A DNA stretch of 8,034 nucleotides, taken from assembly GCA_003501835.1 (NCBI GenBank), contig DNOU01000116.1:1-8034 (forward strand). Reading direction: 5' to 3'. Made by a program: the position numbers and the translations under genes. The stretch's first letter is position 1, and each line of letters starts with the position of its first letter. The stretch is from Anaerolineaceae bacterium (GTDB lineage: Bacteria; Chloroflexota; Anaerolineae; Anaerolineales; Anaerolineaceae). Positions 1 to 5,306 of the stretch are shown here, one piece after another. The notes under the pieces were generated by a model. That model ran no database searches, was not told the origin of the DNA, and saw nothing but the letters and a program-made list of their open reading frames with translations.

Positions 1-479
1 TGCCCCAGTTCACCGGCAATTCCGTGAGTTCCTTCAACGAGTCTGCCGTGAGAGATGATTCCCCCGCCAATTCCGGTACTGATGGTCAGGTAAAGGATAT
101 CCTGGTGACCGCGGCCGCTGCCGAACAGGGATTCTCCCATGACTGCCAGGTTGGCGTCGTTTCCCAGGAAAACCGGTACGCTGAAACGCTTAGCCACGAT
201 CCTGGCGACCGGCAAATTGGTGAAGCCCGCAATATTGGGAGCAGAGAGCACCAGCCCTTCAGCTGAATTAATGAAGCCTGGAGAGGCAATGGCGATGGAT
301 TTGACTTCGCCATCTTCTGGCCAGATTTGCTGGATGAGCTGGATCATCCTCTCCAATGGTGCCTGGTTGTTGTCGACTGTGGGAATTCGCATCTGTTGAA
401 GGGGTGTAAACCCATCTTCGGGATATAAGGCTGCGCGAATTTGGGTCCCACCGATGTCAACCGCGATATAGCATCTCAT
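1..479 (-). CDS. ROK-family sugar kinase (glucokinase-like), N-terminal part, truncated by window edge
   Basis: Translating the minus strand from the ATG at 479-477 gives 159 codons without a stop before the left edge. Visible ROK features in order are the N-terminal phosphate-binding motif DIGGTQ (residues 8-13), ASPGF (65-69), SAPNIAGF (79-86), the catalytic-Asp motif GNDAN (106-110, Asp108), the second phosphate loop STGIGGG (134-140) and the start of the ROK signature GIAGELG (153-159). The zinc-binding Cys residues lie beyond the window. The family phosphorylates glucose or related sugars with ATP in the cytoplasm. DIGGT only eight residues from the start leaves no room for a DNA-binding domain, so this is a kinase and not a NagC/XylR-type repressor. 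An in-frame stop at 494-492 and no ATG, GTG or TTG after it fix the start. No Shine-Dalgarno is visible. Substrate (glucose, ManNAc, GlcNAc or fructose) cannot be told. It is transcribed divergently from yvcK. Confidence 0.93.
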   Translation of the reverse strand, partial: MRCYIAVDIGGTQIRAALYPEDGFTPLQQMRIPTVDNNQAPLERMIQLIQQIWPEDGEVKSIAIASPGFINSAEGLVLSAPNIAGFTNLPVARIVAKRFSVPVFLGNDANLAVMGESLFGSGRGHQDILYLTISTGIGGGIISHGRLVEGTHGIAGELG

Positions 480-485
480 TCGATA

Positions 486-491
486 AATATA
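486..491 (-). promoter_or_regulatory. Possible -10 box for the ROK kinase gene
   Basis: On the minus strand TATATT ends seven bases before the A of the ATG at 479. That is the usual distance from a -10 box to a transcription start, so with the lack of a Shine-Dalgarno it would give a leaderless or near-leaderless mRNA. No good -35 hexamer is found 16-18 bases upstream (only AT-rich sequence), and the whole stretch is AT-rich, so chance is a real possibility. Confidence 0.25.
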
Positions 492-548
492 TCATGTATT
501 CGATAGAAATTATTCGCTGGAAATTCAATGGGAATCCAACGGAAATAA

Positions 549-577
549 TTGACGATGATGGTAAAGACTGCTATGAT
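549..577 (+). promoter_or_regulatory. Sigma70-type promoter of yvcK
   Basis: TTGACG (549-554) and TATGAT (572-577) are separated by exactly 17 bp, each one mismatch from consensus. Transcription would start around 584-587, at or within three bases of the ATG at 587. This is the best complete promoter match in the window. It lies inside the frame that would be read from the upstream ATG at 494, which argues that the upstream ATG is not the real start. yvcK would be translated from a leaderless or nearly leaderless transcript. Confidence 0.6.
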
Positions 578-586
578 ACATTTAAT

Positions 587-1939
587 ATGCGACCCAAAAA
601 ACGCCGCTTTGGTCAGCGGTTTTTTCAATCAATCGTTCTCAACCTAAGATGGCTGCTACCCGGTATTGGGGTGAAAAGGTGGATTCTATTAATCCTGGCC
701 GGAACCACATTGCTGGGCGTTGGCTTTGCTGTGCTGATTCTGGACGTTTACCGGACAGCACCTGATACCTGGTGGCTGCCCATAATTTCATTTCTTTCGC
801 TGCGTTTTATTGACCGTACCCTCCGGGGGCTGATTTTTGGGGGGGCGGGTATAGCGTTGATCATTGTTGGATTTATCGGACTCAACCGAACCCTGCTCAG
901 GCCCTTTGTTCGCCCTGGGGCGAACCTGATCGATACCGTTTCGGAATACCGCCGGCGCGAACGCGGTCCCAGGATCGTGGTTATTGGGGGAGGAACAGGC
1001 TTGTCGGCGCTGCTTCGCGGACTGAAGGAATATTCCCGTAACATTACTGCCGTGGTGACCGTTGCGGATAATGGGGGGTCTTCTGGCGAGCTCCGCAAAT
1101 CCATTGGCATCCTTCCTCCGGGAGATATTCGCAACTGTCTGGCAGCACTTTCGAACGATGAGGAATTGCTCACCCAACTCTTTCAGTACCGTTTTGCTGA
1201 AGGTGCCGGCCTGAACGGGCATTCTCTTGGAAATTTGCTGATCACTGCCCTCACAGGTCTGACCGGTAGCTTTGAGGAAGGTGTAGCAGAAATGGGACGT
1301 GTGCTTGCTGTGCAGGGCGATGTTTTCCCTTCGACTCTTCACAATGTGAATTTGTGCGCCGATATCCAGCTTGCCGATAAGAATGTGGAAGTAGAGATCG
1401 AAGGTGAAAGCCAGATATCGGGTATAGGCGGCAAGATCAACCGGGTCTGGTTGGATCCTGCTAATCCGGCGGCATTTCCACCGACCGTGCAGGCAATTTT
1501 AGGTGCTGATTTGATCATTGTCGGACCGGGCAGCCTGTACACCAGTCTGCTGGCAAATCTGCTGGTGCCTGATTTGCGGGATGCCATTCGCGCAAGCCGA
1601 GCAGCCAAGTTTTATATATGCAACGTTGCCACCCAGCCGGGAGAGACAGAGCATTTCACCTGTAATGACCATGTACGCACCATTGAACAGCACATTGGCG
1701 GGAAGGTGTTTGACCTGATGATCTGTAATACAAACCAACAAGGCATTCTACCGAAAGGCATTGATTGGGTGAAGGTCAATCCGGACGAGGAAATGAGAGT
1801 TCCGGTTTACAGGTCTGACCTGGTGGATTCTGGTAATCCATCACACCATGATTCGGCCAAACTGGCTCGGGCAGTGATGGATCTGTACCTCGAAAAGACC
1901 GGGCCGTTAAATACAAAAGAAGCAACATCGCAATTATGA
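587..1939 (+). CDS. yvcK: YvcK/CofD-like UDP-GlcNAc-binding regulator with N-terminal membrane anchor
   Basis: The protein has 450 residues from the ATG at 587. A basic N-terminus (MRPKKRR) leads into two hydrophobic segments (about 32-52 and 80-99), predicting two membrane helices. The cytoplasmic YvcK domain starts near residue 129. It shows the nucleotide-binding glycine loop GGGTGLS (134-140), TVADNGGSSGELR (158-170), and further along LPPGDIRN, GHSLGNLL and GPGSLYTS, all family hallmarks. YvcK proteins bind UDP-N-acetylglucosamine; in Bacillus and actinobacteria they affect growth on gluconeogenic carbon and cell-wall synthesis. Bacillus YvcK is only about 320 residues and soluble, so the extra 130 residues are a membrane extension. 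The frame is open back to an ATG at 494, but that start would precede the promoter, adds a tail with no family look (MYSIEIIRWK...), and leaves 14 bp to the divergent gene. The usual rapZ and whiA partners are absent; gap follows 55 bp downstream with no terminator between. Function is by homology. Confidence 0.92.
   Translation: MRPKKRRFGQRFFQSIVLNLRWLLPGIGVKRWILLILAGTTLLGVGFAVLILDVYRTAPDTWWLPIISFLSLRFIDRTLRGLIFGGAGIALIIVGFIGLNRTLLRPFVRPGANLIDTVSEYRRRERGPRIVVIGGGTGLSALLRGLKEYSRNITAVVTVADNGGSSGELRKSIGILPPGDIRNCLAALSNDEELLTQLFQYRFAEGAGLNGHSLGNLLITALTGLTGSFEEGVAEMGRVLAVQGDVFPSTLHNVNLCADIQLADKNVEVEIEGESQISGIGGKINRVWLDPANPAAFPPTVQAILGADLIIVGPGSLYTSLLANLLVPDLRDAIRASRAAKFYICNVATQPGETEHFTCNDHVRTIEQHIGGKVFDLMICNTNQQGILPKGIDWVKVNPDEEMRVPVYRSDLVDSGNPSHHDSAKLARAVMDLYLEKTGPLNTKEATSQL
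596..625 (+). promoter_or_regulatory. Terminator-like hairpin at codons 4-13 of yvcK
   Basis: An A6 run (596-601) precedes CCGCT (604-608), a six-base loop, AGCGG (615-619) and T6 (620-625). The five-base GC-rich stem can extend by A-T pairing across a two-base bulge. The shape resembles a short intrinsic terminator or attenuator placed within the first 40 bases of the predicted transcript. The same bases encode the Lys-Lys-Arg-Arg and Phe-Phe pairs of the protein, so codon content alone may explain it. Confidence 0.25.
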
Positions 1940-1967
1940 TGACCACCTAATCTCGACATGGTAAAAT
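1939..1967 (+). promoter_or_regulatory. Possible promoter of gap
   Basis: ATGACC (1939-1944), 17 bp, then TAAAAT (1962-1967) fits a sigma70 promoter with a weak -35 and a good -10. The -35 overlaps the yvcK stop codon. A start near 1974 would leave a leader of about 20 nt containing the strong ribosome-binding site AAAGGAGG (1980-1987). A highly expressed glycolytic gene would be expected to have its own promoter, but co-transcription with yvcK is not excluded. Confidence 0.4.
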
Positions 1968-1994
1968 CAGGTATATGCTAAAGGAGGCAAAACG

Positions 1995-3044
1995 ATGACA
2001 GTTAAAGTAGGCATCAATGGATTTGGACGGATTGGCCGTCAGGTATTAAAAGCAATCAATGAACGCCAGGCAGGCAAAATTGAGGTTGTGGCCATCAACG
2101 ACCTCTTTGATGTAAAAACCAATGCCCAGTTGTTCAAATATGACTCAAATTACGGCATCTATCACGGTGAAGTCGTTGCAGAAGAAGGCAGACTCCTGGT
2201 GGATGGAAAAGCCATCAAGGTCTTTGCTGAAAAAGACCCCGGTGCATTGCCCTGGAAGGATCTGGGCGTGGATATTGTCATTGAATCCACTGGACTTTTC
2301 ACTGACGCAAACGGTGATCCTGCCAAAGGCAAACCTGGAGCCCGTGTGCATATTGAAAAGGGCGGTGCAAGGAAAGTGATCATCAGTGCACCCGCTAAAA
2401 ATGAAGATATCACCGTGGTGCTGGGTGTCAACGAAGATATGTATGACAACACCAAACACCATGTGGTTTCCAATGCTTCCTGCACCACCAACTGTCTTGC
2501 GCCTGCAGCAAAGATCGTGCATGAGAAATTTGGCATCGTGCATGCCATGATGACTACCATTCACTCCTACACCAATGACCAGGTCATCCTTGATCAGGGT
2601 CATAAGAAGGAAATGCGCCGCTCCCGTGCCGCTGGATTGAACATCATCCCCACCACCACCGGGGCTGCGAAAGCAGTTGCGCTGGTCATCCCCGAATTGA
2701 AGGGTAAATTCGATGGCCTTTCTCTGCGCGTTCCAACCCCCACCGTGTCAATGGTCGATTTTGTTGCCGAGGTTGAGCGGCCGACGACCAAAGAAGAATT
2801 GAACGCTGCATTTGTCGACGCCTCAAAGGGTGCCCTCAAAGGGATCCTGGGCGTTACGACGGGTGAATACTTTGATCCGTTGGTTTCCATGGACTTCAAG
2901 GGCGATTCACGCTCTTCCATTGTGGATCTGCCCAACACAATGGTTATGGGCAACATGGTCAAGGTGATGGCTTGGTACGATAACGAATGGGGTTACTCCT
3001 GTCGGACTGCCGACCTGGCAGCTCTGATTGCTGGTAAGCTCTAG
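1995..3044 (+). CDS. gap: Glyceraldehyde-3-phosphate dehydrogenase, type I
   Basis: A complete 349-residue phosphorylating GAPDH. It converts glyceraldehyde 3-phosphate, NAD+ and phosphate to 1,3-bisphosphoglycerate in glycolysis, and the reverse in gluconeogenesis. The Rossmann loop GINGFGRIGR is at residues 6-15. AIND ends in Asp36, followed by Leu37, which favours NAD+ over NADP+. STG is at 98-100, the catalytic signature SNASCTTNC at 159-167 (Cys163), the base His190 in TTIHSYT, and the C-terminal WYDNEWGYS at 327-335. It is slightly longer than the usual 330-340 because of an insertion around residues 106-117 (GDPAKGKPGAR) between the STG strand and the ISAPAKNED strand. The ATG sits seven bases after AAAGGAGG, the strongest ribosome-binding site here. 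pgk, for the next pathway step, follows 87 bp downstream. Confidence 0.98.
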   Translation: MTVKVGINGFGRIGRQVLKAINERQAGKIEVVAINDLFDVKTNAQLFKYDSNYGIYHGEVVAEEGRLLVDGKAIKVFAEKDPGALPWKDLGVDIVIESTGLFTDANGDPAKGKPGARVHIEKGGARKVIISAPAKNEDITVVLGVNEDMYDNTKHHVVSNASCTTNCLAPAAKIVHEKFGIVHAMMTTIHSYTNDQVILDQGHKKEMRRSRAAGLNIIPTTTGAAKAVALVIPELKGKFDGLSLRVPTPTVSMVDFVAEVERPTTKEELNAAFVDASKGALKGILGVTTGEYFDPLVSMDFKGDSRSSIVDLPNTMVMGNMVKVMAWYDNEWGYSCRTADLAALIAGKL

Positions 3045-3067
3045 GCTTTTTCTTAGGTGAAACCTTT

Positions 3068-3115
3068 GGATGCGTAATCAAAGTCAATCCAAGACCGGTT
3101 ACGCATCCTCCTTTT
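3068..3115 (+). terminator. Hairpin with T-rich tail between gap and pgk (terminator or attenuator)
   Basis: GGATGCGTAA (3068-3077) pairs perfectly over ten bases with TTACGCATCC (3099-3108). Two more pairs (T3078-G3098 wobble and C3079-G3097) tighten the loop to 17 bases. The tail TCCTTTTCT is interrupted by cytosines, so this is a weak or partial terminator. A likely role is to reduce transcription into pgk or to protect the 3' end of the gap mRNA. The stem is clear; its function is inferred. Confidence 0.5.
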
Positions 3116-3126
3116 CTGCAAAGGAG
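3108..3126 (+). promoter_or_regulatory. Hairpin enclosing the pgk Shine-Dalgarno sequence
   Basis: CTCCTTT (3108-3114) is a perfect seven-base complement of AAAGGAG (3120-3126), the pgk ribosome-binding site, with a five-base loop TCTGC. Folding would hide the site five bases before the ATG at 3132. The stem abuts the preceding hairpin and shares one base (C3108) with it. CCTCCTTTT also copies the anti-Shine-Dalgarno end of 16S rRNA. Pairing is seen directly; an effect on translation is inferred and the stem is only moderately stable. Confidence 0.35.
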
Positions 3127-3131
3127 CGATC

Positions 3132-4307
3132 ATGTTCAATAAGAAAACCGTTGAAGACATTGATGTCAAGGGTAAAAAGGTATTGGTACGGGTGGATTTC
3201 AACGTACCCATCAAGGAGGGTGTGGTGGGGGATGACACCCGTATGCGGGCAGCGCTTCCAACCATCCACTACCTGCTCGATCATGGCGCAGCCGTGATCC
3301 TTTTTTCCCATCTTGGCCGCCCCAAGGGTGGCCCCGACCCCAAGTTCTCGATGAAACCGGTGGCGGATCACCTGGCGGAACTGATGGGCAAAGGGGTGGC
3401 ATTTGCCGCCGATTGTGTCGGTCCCGAAGCAGAAAGGGCTGCCAGTGCTATGAAGCCGGGCGAGGTCCTGGTGCTCGAAAACACCCGTTTCCACCCGGAA
3501 GAGGAGAAGAATGACCCGGCTCTTGCCAAACAGATGGCTTCACTGGCGGATGTGTTTGTCAATGATGCCTTCGGCAGTGCCCATCGGGCGCATGCTTCCA
3601 CCGAAGGTGTCACCCATTACCTGCCAGCGGTGGCAGGTTTCTTGCTTGAAAAAGAAATTAAATATCTCGGACAGGCAATTGCTGATCCTAAGCACCCCTT
3701 TGTCGCCATCCTGGGCGGTGCCAAAATTAGTGACAAGATCGGCGTGATCAAGAACCTGCTCACCAAAGCGGATTCCATTCTCATTGGCGGCGGTATGGCG
3801 AATACGTTCTTCAAAGCCCAGGGCTACCCTGTGGCGGATTCGCTGGTGGAAGACGATGCGCTTGTCACAGCCCAGGATCTGCTTAAGGAGGGCGGTCAGA
3901 AATTGCGTCTGCCTGTGGACGTGGTACTGGGTGACAGATTCGATGCGGATGCAGCTACGAAAGTGATGTCGGTGGGTCCCATTCCTGCAGGATGGCGTAT
4001 ACTGGATATTGGACCTGAAACGATCAAGTCCTACAGCAAGGTAGTCGAAGGCGCGGGGATGGTGGTATGGAATGGTCCCATGGGTGTTTTTGAGTTCCCC
4101 CATTTTGCCAAAGGAACCTTTGAAATAGCCAGGGCTGTGGCGGCAAGCAAAGCCATCAGCATTGTGGGCGGCGGTGATTCTGTTGCGGCCGTGCAGCAGT
4201 CCGGGCTGGCAGACAAGATCACGCACATTTCCACCGGCGGCGGGGCATCTTTGGAAATGCTCGAAGGGCTTGAATTACCCGGCGTGGCATCCTTGCTGGA
4301 CCAATAA
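3132..4307 (+). CDS. pgk: Phosphoglycerate kinase
   Basis: A complete 391-residue monomeric PGK, of normal bacterial length. It transfers phosphate between 1,3-bisphosphoglycerate and ADP, giving 3-phosphoglycerate and ATP, directly after GAPDH in glycolysis. N-domain substrate residues are seen in RVDFNVP (20-26), DDTRMRAALPTI (34-45, Arg37), SHLGRP (59-64), ENTRFHPEE (116-124) and NDAFGSAHRAHAS (144-156). C-domain nucleotide motifs are GGAKISDKI (195-203), GGGMANTFF (219-227), WNGPMGVFE (313-321), GGGDSVAAV (346-354) and STGGGASLEMLEG (367-379). The ATG follows AAAGGAG (3120-3126) by five bases, and that site can be occluded by a local hairpin. It is not fused to triosephosphate isomerase, and tpiA does not follow, unlike some bacterial gap-pgk-tpi operons. 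A haem-binding protein gene follows after 32 bp, probably in the same transcript. Confidence 0.98.
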   Translation: MFNKKTVEDIDVKGKKVLVRVDFNVPIKEGVVGDDTRMRAALPTIHYLLDHGAAVILFSHLGRPKGGPDPKFSMKPVADHLAELMGKGVAFAADCVGPEAERAASAMKPGEVLVLENTRFHPEEEKNDPALAKQMASLADVFVNDAFGSAHRAHASTEGVTHYLPAVAGFLLEKEIKYLGQAIADPKHPFVAILGGAKISDKIGVIKNLLTKADSILIGGGMANTFFKAQGYPVADSLVEDDALVTAQDLLKEGGQKLRLPVDVVLGDRFDADAATKVMSVGPIPAGWRILDIGPETIKSYSKVVEGAGMVVWNGPMGVFEFPHFAKGTFEIARAVAASKAISIVGGGDSVAAVQQSGLADKITHISTGGGASLEMLEGLELPGVASLLDQ

Positions 4308-4339
4308 ATGCGTTTCCAGGGAAGGGAAAAAGGTACACC

Positions 4340-4771
4340 GTGAAAAAGCGAAGATTGACCTGGTGGCAAGTCGTGCTGATCATCGTGGTTTTATTCGGTT
4401 TGATTCAGCTCATCCCATTTGGCAAAGCACATGCCAATCCGGCGGTAGTCAACGCTGCGGTATGGGATAATCCTCAAACGGCCACGATGATTCGGGATGC
4501 CTGCTATGATTGCCATTCCAACGAGACGGTCTGGCCATGGTACAGCAACATTGCGCCAGTATCGTGGTTAAACCAGGTGGATGTGGACGAAGGCAGATCC
4601 AGGATGAATTTGAGCGAATGGCCAACGGACAAGGCTGTCCAACAAAACCTTGTGAATCGCATGATCAGGGTCATTCAAAATGGTCAGATGCCACCATTCT
4701 ACTACGTTTGGATGCATTCCAATGCGAGTTTTACGGCTGACCAGAAGGCTCAGCTGATACAGGATTTGTAA
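4340..4771 (+). CDS. Small membrane-anchored haem-binding (CxxCH) protein
   Basis: A 143-residue protein beginning with GTG at 4340. The start is chosen because a positively charged head (MKKRR) leads straight into a hydrophobic helix (about residues 8-27). The ribosome-binding site is only a weak purine run (GGGAAAAAGG, 4324-4333). A single c-type haem motif CYDCH occupies 55-59, in the context CHSNETVWPWYS and APVSWL. MPPFYY (117-122, Met117 a candidate sixth haem ligand) and a late H..A.(F/L)(S/T) segment (126-132) complete the pattern. This matches the haem-binding domain family known as Haem_bd. An AHA|NP sequence (30-34) could be a signal peptidase site, but family members usually keep the helix as an anchor. 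The domain should face outside, where cytochrome c maturation attaches haem. Physiological role is unknown; redox sensing or electron transfer are guesses. Its place between pgk and rpsT gives no clear functional clue. Confidence 0.88.
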   Translation: MKKRRLTWWQVVLIIVVLFGLIQLIPFGKAHANPAVVNAAVWDNPQTATMIRDACYDCHSNETVWPWYSNIAPVSWLNQVDVDEGRSRMNLSEWPTDKAVQQNLVNRMIRVIQNGQMPPFYYVWMHSNASFTADQKAQLIQDL

Positions 4772-4791
4772 AATTCGGTTAAATAACAAGG

Positions 4792-4825
4792 GACTCTTCG
4801 CAGGGAGAATCTTCTATGCATTTTT
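4792..4825 (+). terminator. Weak terminator candidate after the haem-binding protein gene
   Basis: GACTCTTC (4792-4799) can pair with GAGAATC-type sequence (4804-4811), with one C-A mismatch, one G-T wobble and a four-base loop. A discontinuous T-rich stretch follows, ending in T5 (4821-4825). The stem is imperfect and the T-run is displaced, so termination here is doubtful. No better terminator is visible between this gene and rpsT. Confidence 0.2.
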
Positions 4826-4843
4826 CAGGGGATGGGTTATAAT
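4815..4843 (+). promoter_or_regulatory. Promoter of rpsT
   Basis: A perfect -10 box TATAAT lies at 4838-4843. A poor -35 match, TATGCA (4815-4820), sits 17 bp upstream. A start near 4850 would give a leader of about 65 nt before the TTG start of rpsT, long enough for the hairpin seen there. Confidence 0.5.
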
Positions 4844-4855
4844 CATTGCGCCACC

Positions 4856-4892
4856 TGGAACAGTGCATCACCCTCGACCCTCGCACTGACCA
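4856..4892 (+). promoter_or_regulatory. Stem-loop in the rpsT leader
   Basis: CAGTGC (4861-4866) pairs with GCACTG (4883-4888). Across an AA/A internal loop, TGG (4856-4858) pairs with CCA (4890-4892), giving nine pairs in all. The 16-base loop carries most of a tandem repeat. S20 synthesis is feedback-controlled at its mRNA in Escherichia coli, so a protein-binding role here is possible but is inference only. Confidence 0.3.
4870..4883 (+). repeat. Perfect 7-bp tandem repeat in the rpsT leader
   Basis: ACCCTCG occurs twice head to tail (4870-4876 and 4877-4883), almost entirely within the loop of the leader hairpin. Two copies of seven bases are short enough to arise by slippage or chance. 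Confidence 0.6.
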
Positions 4893-4916
4893 AGCATTTG
4901 TACGGAGGAATTTAAG

Positions 4917-5180
4917 TTGGCTAATATCAAGTCTGCAATCAAACGCAACAAGCAAAACGAAAAGCGTCGTGTCCGCAACCGTGTGTACCGTGGTGCCGCG
5001 CGCACTTATGTTGCACGTGCCCGCGCTGCCATCGCATCATCGAATGTGGATGACGCCAGGGAAGCGACCCTTAAGGCGATCAGCGCCCTGGATAAGGCTG
5101 CGCAAAAGGGTGTCATTCATAAGAATAACGCCGCCCGCCGCAAGAGTCGTTTGATGAAGCATCTGACTGAGGTCAGATGA
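4917..5180 (+). CDS. rpsT: 30S ribosomal protein S20 (bS20)
   Basis: An 87-residue, highly basic protein, the standard length for bS20. It binds 16S rRNA early in assembly of the small subunit. The typical start MANIKSAIKRNKQNEKRR and the conserved end GVIHKNNAARRKSRL (65-79) identify it. The start codon is TTG at 4917, supported by GGAGG (4904-4908) eight bases upstream and by the exact family N-terminus; S20 genes often use TTG, which helps keep expression under feedback control. It has its own -10 box and a strong terminator, so it is probably a single-gene unit. Confidence 0.97.
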   Translation: MANIKSAIKRNKQNEKRRVRNRVYRGAARTYVARARAAIASSNVDDAREATLKAISALDKAAQKGVIHKNNAARRKSRLMKHLTEVR

Positions 5181-5203
5181 TCATTGCGTTGCAGCAAACA
5201 ATG

Positions 5204-5232
5204 AGCGGGAGGCAACTCCCGCTTTTGTTTTT
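5204..5232 (+). terminator. Rho-independent terminator of rpsT
   Basis: AGCGGGAG (5204-5211) pairs perfectly with CTCCCGCT (5216-5223) around a GCAA tetraloop of the stable GNRA class, followed by TTTGTTTTT (5224-5232). It starts 24 bases after the rpsT stop codon. This is the clearest terminator in the window. Confidence 0.92.
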
Positions 5233-5237
5233 AAGCT

Positions 5238-5268
5238 TTGCCAGTCAGAAATGACCGTGTGATATAAT
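5238..5268 (+). promoter_or_regulatory. Extended -10 promoter of argS
   Basis: A perfect TATAAT (5263-5268) is preceded by TGA, giving the extended -10 element TGATATAAT (5260-5268). TTGCCA (5238-5243) could act as a -35 box but with a long 19-bp spacer, tolerable with an extended -10. A start near 5275 would leave about 32 nt before the argS ATG. The element begins just after the rpsT terminator, as expected for a new transcription unit. Confidence 0.65.
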
Positions 5269-5306
5269 TTCATTCTTGAACAACCACTTTCATCAAGGAT
5301 CCGGGA

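Noticed and set aside
24..399. Plus-strand open frames over the left end
   Set aside because: The minus strand here encodes a ROK kinase with all expected motifs. The plus frames have no recognisable content.
788..1342. Minus-strand open frames within yvcK, up to 184 codons
   Set aside because: They overlap the strongly conserved YvcK nucleotide-binding region on the other strand and look like shadow frames.
3540..4226. Minus-strand open frame of 228 codons
   Set aside because: It is fully antisense to pgk, whose plus-strand motifs are intact. Its His/Cys-rich translation has no family appearance.
4846..5154. 102-codon plus-strand frame overlapping rpsT
   Set aside because: It is out of frame with the unmistakable S20 protein and includes the leader region. 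It lacks a ribosome-binding site and family features.
5182..5203. Second small hairpin (CATTG/CAATG) just before the rpsT terminator
   Set aside because: The five-base, AT-rich outer stem with a near-closed inner TTG/CAA pairing is too weak to claim a function. The adjacent 8-bp GC stem explains termination.
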